A stretch of 64,000 nucleotides of DNA from Paenibacillus sp. HB172176 (GCF_011947265.1 NZ_JAATHD010000020.1:55662-119661); one strand, 5' to 3'; numbered from the stretch's first letter, positions 34,784 to 43,826 are shown. Translations and numbers: made by a program. The notes: generated by a model from the sequence alone, not told the origin.

Positions 34784-37426
34784 CTATACCATTTTCTTCT
34801 TTTCGTTGAGCCAATTCATCGCCTGCATCGGCGTCAGATTGAACAGATCGAGCTTGCGCAGCTCCTCCGCGAGCTGCTCCGCCTTCCCCGTCCCCCTGCG
34901 TTTCACGCCGGATTCGGAAGCTGCCGCGGGCTCATCGAACATCGACAGCTGCAGAAGCGGCTTCGACTCAAGCACAGCGTCGGCTTGGGGATGCTGCGTT
35001 TCAGTTGCGCTTACGGACGCCCGTTCTGCATGTGCCCCCGCCTCTTCCAGTGATTCCTCCAGCAAATGATAGGCTCGGTCAATAATAGCATTTGGCAAGC
35101 CTGCCAGCTGCGCGCAATAGATGCCATAGCTTGTATCGGCCGCCCCTGGCACAAGCTTGCGCAAGAACGTGACATCATCTCCGCTCTCCTCAACGGCCAT
35201 CCGGGCGTTCGATAGACGCGCCAGCGAATCCTCCAGATGGGCAAGCTCGTGGAAATGCGTCGAGACAAGCGCCTTGCAGCCAATATGCTCATGCACATAT
35301 TCTATGACGGCCTGCGCGATAGCCATGCCCTCGCCGGTGGAGGTGCCGCGTCCCAGTTCGTCTATAATGACCAGGCTGCGATTCGTCGCTTTATCCGTCA
35401 TAATCTGAATATCCTTCATCTCCACCATAAAGGTGCTCTGCCCGCCGATAAGATCATCGGCTGCTCCGATACGCGTGAATATCCGATCAATCAGCGGAAT
35501 CGAAGCTTTTTTCGCTGGAACGAAGCAGCCGATCTGGGCCATCACGCAGATAAGCGCGGCTTGGCGCATATAGGTGCTTTTGCCCGCCATATTGGGCCCG
35601 GTAATAAGCAGAATCGTCTGATTCTCGGGCTTAAGCACCGTGTCGTTCGCAATGAAAGCTTGTCCGTCCAACATGCTCTCGACGACAGGATGGCGTCCAT
35701 CCTCGACCGACAGCTCGAAGCCATCTTGCACATGCGGACGCACGTAACGCCGCTCAGCGCTAACCGTAGCCAGCGATTGGTACACGTCGAGCTCGGCAAT
35801 CATCGCCGCCGCCTTCTGCAGCCTGGAGAGATGCTGCGCGATATGATCGCGCAGCTCGATAAACCGGGCTTGCTCCAGATCGACCATCTTGTCCTCCGCC
35901 TCCAGAATGAGACGCTCCTTCTCTTTCAGCTCCGGCGTCACGTATCGCTCCGCGTTCGCAAGGGTCTGCTTGCGCTCATATCTTCCTTGAGGGAGCATCG
36001 CCAAATTCGCTTTGGATACCTCGAGATAATAGCCGAACACCTTGTTGAACCCGATCTTGAGCGACTTGATTCCCGTCGCTTCCCGCTCCTTGCGCTCCAG
36101 CTCCGCAAGCCATTTTTTGCCGTTCGTGCTCGCCTCGCGCAGCTGATCCAGATAGTCGTCGTAGCCGCTGCGGATGAGACCGCCTTCGCGGATCGACAGC
36201 GGCGGATCGTCGATCAGCACCGTCTCGATCATGTCGGCCAGATCGCTGCAGTCATCAGAGCCTTCCACGAGCTTCTGAAGCACCTGGGAGCTTGAAGATA
36301 AGCAAAGCCCCGTCAAGCTTGGAATGCGCCGCAGCGACAGCTTGAGCGCGTTCAGATCGCGTCCGTTCGCGTTGCCGTAGGCGACGCGGCCGACGAGCCG
36401 TTCCAGATCGTAGATTGGCTGCAGCTCTGCGCGAATATCCTCGCGCAGAATAAGATCGCCGCACAGCGTCTCCACCGCGTCGAGACGTCTGTTCACGGCA
36501 GACTCGCTGAGAAGCGGCTTGTCAATCCAGCGCCGCAGCAGCCTCGCCCCCATTGAAGTGCCAGTCCGGTCCAGCAGCCAGAGCAGAGAGCCCTTCTTGC
36601 TGCGATCCCGAACCGTCTCGGTCAGCTCCAGATTGCGCCTGGTGTAATGATCGAGGAACATATATTGACTCGGCTCGTAAGCCCGAATCATGCTCACATG
36701 CGAGAGCGAGCGCTTCTGCGTATCGTCGAGATAGCCGGTCAGAATGCTGACGGCCCGAAGTCTCGCCGCCGCGAGACCTTTCAGCGCCGCTTCGCCGAAT
36801 TGCTCCGTCAATCGATTGGTCTCCATCGATTCGCGCGCCGTCAGCGGCAAATGCCGATTCCATCCCTGCGTCTCGCGCAGCATGTCCAGCAGCTCGGCGT
36901 CGCCGACCACCTCCGAAGGCGAGTACATGTTCAACTCGTCGATCATCGTCTCCGTCCCTTGCGGGAACGAGGTGACATACAGCTCGCCCGTGGTCAGATC
37001 GCATGCGGCGAGACCCGTCATGCCTTCCGCGACGCCGACTGCCGCAATGAAGTTATTGGACTTGCCTTCCAGCGTCTTCGATTCCATCATCGTGCCGGGC
37101 GTAACGATACGGACAATTTCGCGCCTGACGACGCCCTTGGCCGCGGATGGATCCTCGACCTGCTCGCAGATCGCCACTTTATGGCCTTTCTCGATTAATC
37201 GGCTTATGTAGTTATCGGCAGAGTGGTACGGCACGCCGCACATCGGGATCTTCGCGTCGCCGCCGCCCTCTCTGCCCGTCAATGTGATTTCAAGCTCTCT
37301 GGAAGCGCGAATCGCGTCCTCGAAAAACATTTCGTAGAAATCGCCCAATCGGAAAAACAAGAAGGCGTCCTTCGCTTCCTCTTTGATCGCCAAATATTGT
37401 TGAATCATCGGAGTGTAACCGGCCAT
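34784..37426 (-). CDS. mutS: DNA mismatch repair protein MutS
   Basis: 880 residues from the ATG at 37426 (MAGYTPM), just after AGGAGGAGAAGC; in-frame codons upstream fall in promoter DNA. The mismatch-binding domain shows FFRLGDFYEMFFEDA (Phe-x-Glu). The ATPase has TGPNMAGKST (Walker A), DELGRGTSTGEG (Walker B) and STHFHEL. It recognises mispairs and recruits MutL. A candidate beta-clamp-binding motif QLSMF is present in the C-terminal part. An extended -10 promoter lies at 37481-37486. Confidence 0.97.
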   Translation of the reverse strand: MAGYTPMIQQYLAIKEEAKDAFLFFRLGDFYEMFFEDAIRASRELEITLTGREGGGDAKIPMCGVPYHSADNYISRLIEKGHKVAICEQVEDPSAAKGVVRREIVRIVTPGTMMESKTLEGKSNNFIAAVGVAEGMTGLAACDLTTGELYVTSFPQGTETMIDELNMYSPSEVVGDAELLDMLRETQGWNRHLPLTARESMETNRLTEQFGEAALKGLAAARLRAVSILTGYLDDTQKRSLSHVSMIRAYEPSQYMFLDHYTRRNLELTETVRDRSKKGSLLWLLDRTGTSMGARLLRRWIDKPLLSESAVNRRLDAVETLCGDLILREDIRAELQPIYDLERLVGRVAYGNANGRDLNALKLSLRRIPSLTGLCLSSSSQVLQKLVEGSDDCSDLADMIETVLIDDPPLSIREGGLIRSGYDDYLDQLREASTNGKKWLAELERKEREATGIKSLKIGFNKVFGYYLEVSKANLAMLPQGRYERKQTLANAERYVTPELKEKERLILEAEDKMVDLEQARFIELRDHIAQHLSRLQKAAAMIAELDVYQSLATVSAERRYVRPHVQDGFELSVEDGRHPVVESMLDGQAFIANDTVLKPENQTILLITGPNMAGKSTYMRQAALICVMAQIGCFVPAKKASIPLIDRIFTRIGAADDLIGGQSTFMVEMKDIQIMTDKATNRSLVIIDELGRGTSTGEGMAIAQAVIEYVHEHIGCKALVSTHFHELAHLEDSLARLSNARMAVEESGDDVTFLRKLVPGAADTSYGIYCAQLAGLPNAIIDRAYHLLEESLEEAGAHAERASVSATETQHPQADAVLESKPLLQLSMFDEPAAASESGVKRRGTGKAEQLAEELRKLDLFNLTPMQAMNWLNEKKKMV

Positions 37427-37480
37427 GCTTCTCCTCCTGCTTCCTTTGTCATTGCAAAACAACCTTTTTGAACAACCTCT

Positions 37481-37489
37481 ATTATAACA
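37481..37489 (-). promoter_or_regulatory. extended -10 promoter for mutS
   Basis: On the minus strand TGTTATAAT gives a TGnTATAAT extended -10 (TATAAT at 37486-37481). No good -35 is visible. It lies 55 nt before the mutS ATG, after the amidoligase stop. Confidence 0.5.
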
Positions 37490-37509
37490 AGTGGAACAGA
37501 TGTGCGCTA

Positions 37510-38991
37510 TCACTTCTCGGATATTGAACGAATGGAAGCGACGGGGATGCGCCATTTGGTCCGGATATCCTGCGATTCATCCCATGTTTTGCCTTGGCGG
37601 GCCGCTTCGAACAATGGCTCAATGTACATCGCCAGCTCTCCGTAGGAAGGCGTGGACGCAATCGCCTCCGCAATATCATCCAGACAGCCCGCGAGCGTCT
37701 CGCGGTCGCCTCTGTAGTACGCTTGCCTGAAGGCGTCGGACGATGCGGGCAAGCGCGGCATGCGCTCCGCCTCGCGGGCGCATAGCAGCGCGAGCGCGAA
37801 GGCGGCCTTCGCCGCGGCCGGAGAGACGAGCCAGCTCGGCAGCGTGCGGTATTCGAAACCGCCGTGCTGCTGCAGGCGGAAGTCTCCGAGCCCGCCGTAG
37901 CGGGGGCGCCTCCGCCGGCCGGCGGGATCTTCGACGAGCGCGAGCGGATACGCCGCGCAGCGATCGAGCAGGCGGAGCAAGCGACCGGAGAGCGGCGCTC
38001 CGCTAATATGGATATGCCCGCCGAGCGCCAGCCCCGGCACGGGCATCGCCCCCGCAACCCAGCGCAGCCCGGGTTCGCGGACCTTGCCGGCGGCGCGCGC
38101 GAGCAGCCGCCGCAGGTTCGCGGCGAGCGCGGCCGGCGACTCCGCCGGCGCGGGCCGCAGCTCGGCGACGGGGTAGAGCAGCCGCCGCCCGACAAGCAGC
38201 GCGTCGGAGCCCGCGGCTCCGCCGACTCCCGCGCCGAAGAAGCGCGATGCCGAGGCAAGCTTGCCGCTCGGCGTCAGCAAGGCGAACTCCGGATCGGCGC
38301 CAAGCAGAATGCGCCGCCGATCCTCCGCCGCCTCGCCCGCCGCATGCCACGCGGCAAGCTCGCCAAGCGCAGCCGCCTCGAGCCTCGCGTCTCTCAGCTG
38401 CGGCCACACCGCGCGCACGACGGCGATCCCGTCGCCGCTCACCGCGATATCGGCCTCGCCAAGGTCGAGTCCCGCCGTGTACACCGCCCTCGCAGCGGCT
38501 CGCATCACTCGCCGCAGCACCGTGTCCTGAGGCCACGCTCCGATGCGATGCCGGCTCTCAGCCGATATCCCTGCACTCAGCAGCTCGTCCCCCGCCTCAT
38601 CACCGTATCGGTTGATTCTGCGCAAGGAGACCGGCTCGAGATCGACCATACATACGCGATACACGCGCTCGTTCTCCAGCGGCTTTTCGCTGATTTGCAG
38701 ACCGGCCAGCCTCCAGTCGCTTTCCAGCTGCGAGACGTTTTTTTCCGCGAATGCCGCCGCGCCGGCATTGAGCACGCGCATGCCGGAATAACGTCGCTCA
38801 TCAATCGTTTCATATAACGAAGACGCCAAGATGACATCTCCAAGCTGAGGCAACCGCATTCCGACCGCCCCCGCTTTATCCGAACGCAATTGCGCGTCTT
38901 GCCTTCGCCTTCCTGCACGCTCCATTCGATCGGCGCCGCGCAGCTCCTTCAATTCCGCAGCCTCCCCTCGCCACAGCCACACCTTAATCAC
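37510..38991 (-). CDS. putative amidoligase (phage Eco32-like COOH-NH2 ligase type)
   Basis: 493 residues from the GTG at 38991, which has GGGGGAG 7 nt upstream; longer readings cross the cotE terminator. Residues about 225-440 fit a glutamine synthetase-like amidoligase: GADPEFALLTPSGK (233-236 DPEF), GGHIHISG (324-331) and GGFEYRTLPSWL (380-386). The first 220 residues are less clear and include an acidic VYRVCMVDLEPVSLRRINRYGDEAG stretch. Such enzymes ligate carboxyl and amino groups, for example to cross-link or modify peptides. It is encoded right after cotE and before mutS, so a spore-coat role is an inference. The G+C content is high at 37740-38540. Confidence 0.75.
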   Translation of the reverse strand: MIKVWLWRGEAAELKELRGADRMERAGRRRQDAQLRSDKAGAVGMRLPQLGDVILASSLYETIDERRYSGMRVLNAGAAAFAEKNVSQLESDWRLAGLQISEKPLENERVYRVCMVDLEPVSLRRINRYGDEAGDELLSAGISAESRHRIGAWPQDTVLRRVMRAAARAVYTAGLDLGEADIAVSGDGIAVVRAVWPQLRDARLEAAALGELAAWHAAGEAAEDRRRILLGADPEFALLTPSGKLASASRFFGAGVGGAAGSDALLVGRRLLYPVAELRPAPAESPAALAANLRRLLARAAGKVREPGLRWVAGAMPVPGLALGGHIHISGAPLSGRLLRLLDRCAAYPLALVEDPAGRRRRPRYGGLGDFRLQQHGGFEYRTLPSWLVSPAAAKAAFALALLCAREAERMPRLPASSDAFRQAYYRGDRETLAGCLDDIAEAIASTPSYGELAMYIEPLFEAARQGKTWDESQDIRTKWRIPVASIRSISEK

Positions 38992-39024
38992 GCCCCGACT
39001 CCCCCTTGCCGATCCGCAAAATGC

Positions 39025-39057
39025 GAAAAAGAAAAAAAACGAGGGCAATCGCCCTCG
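39025..39057 (-). terminator. cotE terminator
   Basis: A 7-bp G+C-rich stem (39057-39051 with 39046-39040) is followed on the minus strand by a run of eight T and more T-rich DNA down to 39025. Confidence 0.9.
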
Positions 39058-39111
39058 AAGTTGCCGCATAAGCAGCATATAATGCATGATCCGCACCGCC
39101 ATGCGGAAGCG

Positions 39112-39681
39112 TTACAACTCGTCGTCGAGCAATTCAGGATCCAGATCCTCGAAATCGCCGTCGTCATCGCCGAGGCTGAAGTCCAAATCCTTATCGTCCA
39201 AATCGCCGCAGCCCCCAGGAACAACAGCCACGCAAACCTTCGTCTCGGCTACCAGCTCCACCGCGAATTCGCGCTCTACGCGCACGACGACGCCCGTTCC
39301 GCTCGAAGAGATGTTGGCTTCGATGCAATTGGGCTCCTGCAGCACCTCGGCAGAAACTTCCTCTGTGGAAGGTCTATGCTTCGGATCCACATACGAAAGC
39401 GGAACATTCTCAACGAATTGTACGGATTCCTTCGCGACCTCTGTTTGCGTGTTCTTGTTGTACGAATACCAAATGTTGATATCGTAAGTACCGATGACCT
39501 CAATACCGTCGCCCGAACGGACCGCTTCATACTGATGGTTGATTATCCATGCGCCCAGTATACTGGTCGGATGATGAGGCGGAGTTACGGTATGGGTTAC
39601 AGTGGAAAACTTACGACCTTTGCCGCAGACAGCTTTTGTAATAATTTCTCTGCACTGAAGCTGTTTATCTGCAATAGTCAT
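39112..39681 (-). CDS. cotE: outer spore coat morphogenetic protein CotE
   Basis: 189 residues from the ATG at 39681 with GGAGG 8 nt upstream; an upstream ATG is possible but poorly placed. The family signature CREIITKAVCGKGRKFS, SILGAWIINHQYEA, GTYDINIWYSYNKNTQTEV, LQEPNCIEA and VEREFAVELVAETKV is clear, and the last 40 residues are Asp/Glu-rich. CotE assembles the outer spore coat in the mother cell. It marks the host as a spore former. The amidoligase gene follows past a terminator. Confidence 0.94.
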   Translation of the reverse strand: MTIADKQLQCREIITKAVCGKGRKFSTVTHTVTPPHHPTSILGAWIINHQYEAVRSGDGIEVIGTYDINIWYSYNKNTQTEVAKESVQFVENVPLSYVDPKHRPSTEEVSAEVLQEPNCIEANISSSGTGVVVRVEREFAVELVAETKVCVAVVPGGCGDLDDKDLDFSLGDDDGDFEDLDPELLDDEL

Positions 39682-39715
39682 TGATTTAACCTCCTCCATA
39701 CAATCATTCATTTAA

Positions 39716-39723
39716 AGTGTATG
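39716..39723 (-). promoter_or_regulatory. possible sigma-E -10 element for cotE
   Basis: On the minus strand CATACACT matches the sigma-E -10 consensus CATACANT, 35 nt before the cotE ATG. The region 14-15 nt upstream is a poor -35 match, so this is tentative. Confidence 0.35.
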
Positions 39724-39768
39724 CAGGTCATAGGCGTTTGTTGATTAAACGAGTCTAAACAAACAAAT

Positions 39769-39882
39769 TTATTTTCCCTGTCCGTTTTTTCGCCGCTTAC
39801 GTCCTCTATTCATTTCTGCTAATTGCGCGTAGGAAAGCTTTTTCTCATCCTGTCGAACCTTCAAAAAACCTACTCGCTTCAT
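39769..39882 (-). CDS. candidate small basic protein (37 aa), unconfirmed
   Basis: An ATG at 39882 opens 37 codons to a TAA at 39769. The product begins MKRVGFLKVRQDEKK, contains LSYAQLAEMNRG and ends in a very basic RKRRKNGQGK tail. It lies between cotE and the aromatic-acid exporter gene, both on the same strand, in 282 nt otherwise without coding features. No strong ribosome binding site is visible, so it may be spurious. If real, the basic tail would suggest nucleic acid or spore-core binding. Confidence 0.3.
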   Translation of the reverse strand: MKRVGFLKVRQDEKKLSYAQLAEMNRGRKRRKNGQGK

Positions 39883-39963
39883 TTATATTCTTGTTGCAGA
39901 AAAATTATGAGAAAACCTCTATCGCGGCCTTTCGAGGATGAGCAAAATCCGCAATCGGTGTCG

Positions 39964-40941
39964 TCAGCCTTCCCCTCGGACAAGCTCCGCTTCCTCCTCC
40001 GCTTTCTTCTTGAGCCGCTTCGCGATGCCTAGATACCGCTCCATCTCATGCAGCAGCCTGTACAGCGCCGCCCTCACCTCGAATTCCTCTCTGGTTTTCG
40101 GCAGCTCCATCTTGCGGAATTTTCTCTGCAGCTCGAAGACCTGATTCTCAACCTGGCCTTGATAGACTTCCGATTTCACGTCGCCGGAGAGCTGTCTCAG
40201 CAAACCGGCAATCAGCTCTCCCTGCGGAAACCGTTCATAGACGAACGCCGCTTCAAGCATCATCTGCTGAATGAGCTCAAGCTGCTGTCTGCGCATGTCG
40301 AAGTAGGTCATCCAATAGGCTTCATACCCCCAGAATCGATTTTCTCTGTTCATGATCGATCGCCTCGCGCCTTCTTCAATGGCTTGATGCGCGTCCAGCA
40401 GCTCGCTCCCGCTCCACAGATGACTGGGATTCTCCAGCGTCCGCGCCATCTCCGAGAAGATGCTGCTGAAATTATGCTCGATTCGAACGCGAAGAGCCGC
40501 AAGCACGCCTTCTTCCTTCGGCATGTAGATAAAATTAATAACAGTCGCCCAGCCGAGGCCGACGACAAGCAGCAAAATTTCGTTCACCAGATTATGTACG
40601 CTTACTTGCCCATAATTGAACAACTGGAACACAATAACCGCGCTTGTCAGCATACCGTCCTTCAGTTGAAAACGGGCCAGCACGGGAAAGGTCAGCATGA
40701 TGAAAATCGCCACCACCCAATAATGAAAGCCGAGCAGCGAGAAAATGAACGAAGCAAAAAAAAGACCCAGCACCGAAGCTGCAAACCGAATGAAAACGCT
40801 TTTCAGCCCTTTCATCCGCGTCACTTCGACGCCGAGTATGGCGAGAATGCCCGCTCCGAGAACAGGCTGCAAATCCAAATAAGCGGCTGTATAGATCGCG
40901 ACAATCGCGGCTATGGCTGTTTTAACGACTCGTATGCCCAT
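39964..40941 (-). CDS. aromatic acid exporter family membrane protein
   Basis: 325 residues. The N-terminal half has four or five hydrophobic segments (about 5-145), beginning GIRVVKTAIAAIVAIYTAAYLDLQPVLGAGILAILGVEVTRMKGLKSV, typical of the aromatic acid exporter/FUSC-like family in Bacillota. The C-terminal half (150-325) is a cytoplasmic helical domain ending in a Lys/Glu-rich tail. Substrates are unknown; the family name comes from distant E. coli AaeB relatives. It follows the ABC permease gene by 47 nt on the same strand and may be in that operon. Confidence 0.8.
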   Translation of the reverse strand: MGIRVVKTAIAAIVAIYTAAYLDLQPVLGAGILAILGVEVTRMKGLKSVFIRFAASVLGLFFASFIFSLLGFHYWVVAIFIMLTFPVLARFQLKDGMLTSAVIVFQLFNYGQVSVHNLVNEILLLVVGLGWATVINFIYMPKEEGVLAALRVRIEHNFSSIFSEMARTLENPSHLWSGSELLDAHQAIEEGARRSIMNRENRFWGYEAYWMTYFDMRRQQLELIQQMMLEAAFVYERFPQGELIAGLLRQLSGDVKSEVYQGQVENQVFELQRKFRKMELPKTREEFEVRAALYRLLHEMERYLGIAKRLKKKAEEEAELVRGEG

Positions 40942-40988
40942 CGATGCAAGCTCCTTAGCTGATTATGGAAACAAAAGCTATTCCCATA

Positions 40989-41855
40989 TTACCGTTCGCG
41001 CCAACCATCCGTCAACCGCTTCTCAAGCGCCGCCACGAGCTGATACATGACGGTTGCCACCGCTCCGATGACCAGCAGACTCGACAGCACAAGCGTGAAA
41101 TTGAATACCTGGAAGCCGTAGATCATCTGATAACCGAGACCGACCTTCGCCACGAGGAACTCGCCTACGATAACGCCTATCCAAGCCAATCCTACATTCA
41201 CCTTAAGGGTGGATATAATGACCGGGAACGAGCCCGGCAGAATGACCAATCGGAACAATTGCGCTCTCGTCGCCCCGAGCAGCTTCACCACCTTCTGATA
41301 GCCGCTGTCGATTTCTCTGAACTGATTGTAAATGTTAAGCGTTGTAATGATGACCGTTACGGATAATGTAACCGCAACGATTGACAGAAAGCCGGGGCCG
41401 AGGGTGACGATGAAGATCGGACCAAGCGCCACCTTCGGCATGCTGTTGAGCACGACAAGATACGGATCCAGCACGCGAGAAAGAAACGGAAACCACCATA
41501 GCGCGGCCGCAATCGCGGTGCCGATCAAAGTGCCCGCGACAAAACCGACGATCGTTTCCGTCACGGTCGCGCCCAAGTGAGGCCATAAGCTGCCGTCCGC
41601 CATCATATGGCCGAGCAGCTTCAGCATTTTCGACGGATAACTGAATAGAAGCGGATCAATCCAGCGATTACGTCCGGCGATCTCCCACAAACCGATGAAC
41701 AGAATGAGCAGAACGAGCTGGCTGGCGCGGACCGCTCCGGCAAGCTTGCGGTTCCTTCTCTTATGCTTGGCGTACAGCTTGCCGAGCATGGCGGAACGAT
41801 CTTCGCGAACGCCCGAAACGACTGCCTTCCGCAAATTCTCCGATTGAACTGACAC
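40989..41855 (-). CDS. ABC transporter permease (SsuC/TauC/ThiX type)
   Basis: 288 residues from the GTG at 41855, placed 6 nt after GGGAGG; an ATG at 41897 with no clear ribosome binding site would overlap the ATPase gene. About six membrane segments and the EAA-type cytoplasmic loop (residues about 190-210, containing LLGATRAQLFRLVILPGSFP) mark a BPD_transp_1 permease. It forms the channel of an importer with the ATPase (41890-42684) and lipoprotein (42727-43740) genes upstream. Family members import sulfonates, taurine, nitrate, bicarbonate or thiamin precursors. Confidence 0.92.
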   Translation of the reverse strand: MSVQSENLRKAVVSGVREDRSAMLGKLYAKHKRRNRKLAGAVRASQLVLLILFIGLWEIAGRNRWIDPLLFSYPSKMLKLLGHMMADGSLWPHLGATVTETIVGFVAGTLIGTAIAAALWWFPFLSRVLDPYLVVLNSMPKVALGPIFIVTLGPGFLSIVAVTLSVTVIITTLNIYNQFREIDSGYQKVVKLLGATRAQLFRLVILPGSFPVIISTLKVNVGLAWIGVIVGEFLVAKVGLGYQMIYGFQVFNFTLVLSSLLVIGAVATVMYQLVAALEKRLTDGWRER

Positions 41856-41889
41856 GATTAACCTCCCTTCCCCTTGCCCGGATTCGCGT

Positions 41890-42684
41890 TCATGCATGAG
41901 GAACGCTCCTTGTCTCTCCCTCACTATCCAGCTCCGTCCATAGATCATCGAAAGCCTGTTGAAAGGATTGGTGTTTGCGCGCCTCCATCGGTCCCGCTTC
42001 TCTCAGCTCCACGGGCATGAAGAATGTCCGTTTGATATGTCCCGGATTTCGTCCGAGCACAATGACTCTGTCGCTCATCGCCGCAGCTTCCGCAAGATCG
42101 TGAGTAACGAGAACGGCTGTCTTCCCAAGCTTCCTCAGCGTAAGCTGGACAAGCTCCTCGAGCTGCAGCTTTATATGAAGATCAAGAGCGGAGAACGGCT
42201 CGTCGAGCAGCAGCACCTCCGGCTCCGTCACCAGCGTCCTGGCAAGAGCAACGCGTTGGCGCATGCCTCCTGACAGCTCATGCGGATATTTCATGCCGCT
42301 TCCAGCCAGTCCCAGCTCCCCGAGCCACTCGTCCACGAGCTTCATTGCCGAACGCGATTTTGTTCCGTTAATTTCCAGTCCAATTGCGGCATTATCCCGT
42401 ATTGTCCGCCATGGGAAGAGATAATCCTGCTGAAGCATATAACCTACCTTCGGCGTTGGTCCCGTCACCTCTTTGGCATTCAAGAGCACCTGACCGACGG
42501 TCGGCGCGAACAAGCCGGCAAGCAGGCTGAGCAAAGTCGTCTTGCCGCAGCCGCTCGGGCCCACAAGTGCGACGAACTCCCCGCGTGCGACAGAGAGATC
42601 GATGTTTTCAAGGGCTAATGCCGCGCCTTTATCGTTCACATAGACATGCGATAATTGGCGAAGCTCGAGTGCGGCCTTATCCAT
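41890..42684 (-). CDS. ABC transporter ATP-binding protein (SsuB/TauB type)
   Basis: 264 residues with GGAGG 8 nt before the ATG. Walker A GPSGCGKTT, Q-loop region MLQQDYLFPWRT, signature LSGGMRQR, Walker B VLLLDEPFSALD and H-loop VTHDLAEA are all intact. The C-terminal part is short and lacks a regulatory domain. It powers the importer encoded with the adjacent permease and binding protein. Confidence 0.94.
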   Translation of the reverse strand: MDKAALELRQLSHVYVNDKGAALALENIDLSVARGEFVALVGPSGCGKTTLLSLLAGLFAPTVGQVLLNAKEVTGPTPKVGYMLQQDYLFPWRTIRDNAAIGLEINGTKSRSAMKLVDEWLGELGLAGSGMKYPHELSGGMRQRVALARTLVTEPEVLLLDEPFSALDLHIKLQLEELVQLTLRKLGKTAVLVTHDLAEAAAMSDRVIVLGRNPGHIKRTFFMPVELREAGPMEARKHQSFQQAFDDLWTELDSEGETRSVPHA

Positions 42685-42726
42685 AGCGATATCCTCCTCT
42701 CCGGGGAGTTCATGAGTCGCGGCGCT

Positions 42727-43740
42727 CTAATCGGTCGACTTGACGGCTTTCTCCGCAAAGCTTGTATCGACCAGCGTGTCATGCTCCGTTCGCTTATTCA
42801 ATTCCCCGGCGGAAGTCATCACATCCAGCAGATTGTTCCACTCCGCTTCATCCACAAGGGGATCAGTCGCGAAGGAGCCCTGCTGCTTGTAACGATCGAT
42901 GGAGGAGATGAGAATATTCCCATCCACATTCTCGAAATACGGCTTCACCGCATCCGCGATTTCCTCTGCCGAATGCGCATCAACCCACTGCTGTGCCTTA
43001 TACAACGCATTCGTGAACGCTTGAACGCTTTCCTTGTTCTTATCGATGAAGCTCTTTTTGGCCATGAATACGGTGTAGGGCAAATGTCCGCTCTCCACGC
43101 CGAAGGAGGCAACCACATAGCCTTGACCTTCCTTCTCGAAGATCGATGCAGTTGGCTCGAACAACTGCACATATTCACCCGTTCCGGATGCGAACGCCGG
43201 CGCGATATTGGCGAAATCCACATTCTGAATGAGCTCCAGATCTTTATGTGGATCAATGCCGTGCTTCTTCAGCGCGAACTCTCCCGCCATTTGCGGCATC
43301 CCGCCAACGCGTTGGCCCAGGAAGACGCTTCCCTTCAGCGAATCCCAATTGAATACATCCGCCTTGCTGCGTGCAACGAGGAAGGTTCCGTCCGTTTGCG
43401 TTAATTGCGCAAAGTTGATAACCGGATCATCCGCGCCTTGCTGGTACACATAAATCGAGGTTTCGGAACCAACCAGCGCGACGTCAATCACATTCGACAG
43501 CAGCGCGGTCATTGTTTTATCGCCGCCCGGCGTCGTTGTCAGCTCGATATCCAGGCCTTCGTCCTTGAAGAAGCCTTTCTCGATCGCAACGTATTGCGGC
43601 GCATAGAACAAGGATCTTGTCACTTCTCCAATTCGTATGAGCTTGGTGTCCGAATCCTTCTTGCCGCAGCCCGCCAAGGCGGCCGAAGCCAAAAGCAGCA
43701 TCGCGAGCGCCGCGAATGCCAGCCTTCTTCGTCTACTCAT
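42727..43740 (-). CDS. ABC transporter substrate-binding lipoprotein (NMT1/SsuA-like)
   Basis: 337 residues from the ATG at 43740, 8 nt after GGGAGG. It has a lipoprotein signal peptide with lipobox LAGC (Cys25). The mature part reads IGEVTRSLFYAPQYVAIEKGFFKDEGLDIEL, then GGDKTMTALLSNVIDVALVGSETSIYVYQQG, the usual NMT1/THI5/SsuA pattern for binding sulfonates, thiamin pyrimidines or similar small molecules. The ligand is not readable. Its ribosome binding site lies in one arm of a long hairpin (43747-43797), so translation may be controlled by folding. Confidence 0.92.
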   Translation of the reverse strand: MSRRRRLAFAALAMLLLASAALAGCGKKDSDTKLIRIGEVTRSLFYAPQYVAIEKGFFKDEGLDIELTTTPGGDKTMTALLSNVIDVALVGSETSIYVYQQGADDPVINFAQLTQTDGTFLVARSKADVFNWDSLKGSVFLGQRVGGMPQMAGEFALKKHGIDPHKDLELIQNVDFANIAPAFASGTGEYVQLFEPTASIFEKEGQGYVVASFGVESGHLPYTVFMAKKSFIDKNKESVQAFTNALYKAQQWVDAHSAEEIADAVKPYFENVDGNILISSIDRYKQQGSFATDPLVDEAEWNNLLDVMTSAGELNKRTEHDTLVDTSFAEKAVKSTD

Positions 43741-43746
43741 AAAAAT

Positions 43747-43797
43747 ACCTCCCGCCAATAGGCAATGTATATGTACATTAGCCTATGCGCGGGAGGT
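43747..43797 (-). promoter_or_regulatory. long hairpin pairing the ribosome binding site of the binding-protein gene
   Basis: Three paired blocks make about 21 bp: 43747-43755 with 43789-43797, 43758-43763 with 43781-43786, and 43764-43769 with 43774-43779, leaving a 4-nt loop. On the minus strand the 3' arm holds GGGAGG, the ribosome binding site of the gene starting at 43740, and is followed by ATTTTTAT. It could be a terminator for the upstream carboxypeptidase, an attenuator or a translation-blocking stem. Confidence 0.7.
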
Positions 43798-43826
43798 GTT
43801 GTCGGTGATTGAAGGACCTCTGTTGC

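Noticed and set aside
43741..43826. Thiamin riboswitch before the NMT1-like gene
   Set aside because: The Thi-box core is absent; only one long hairpin is present.
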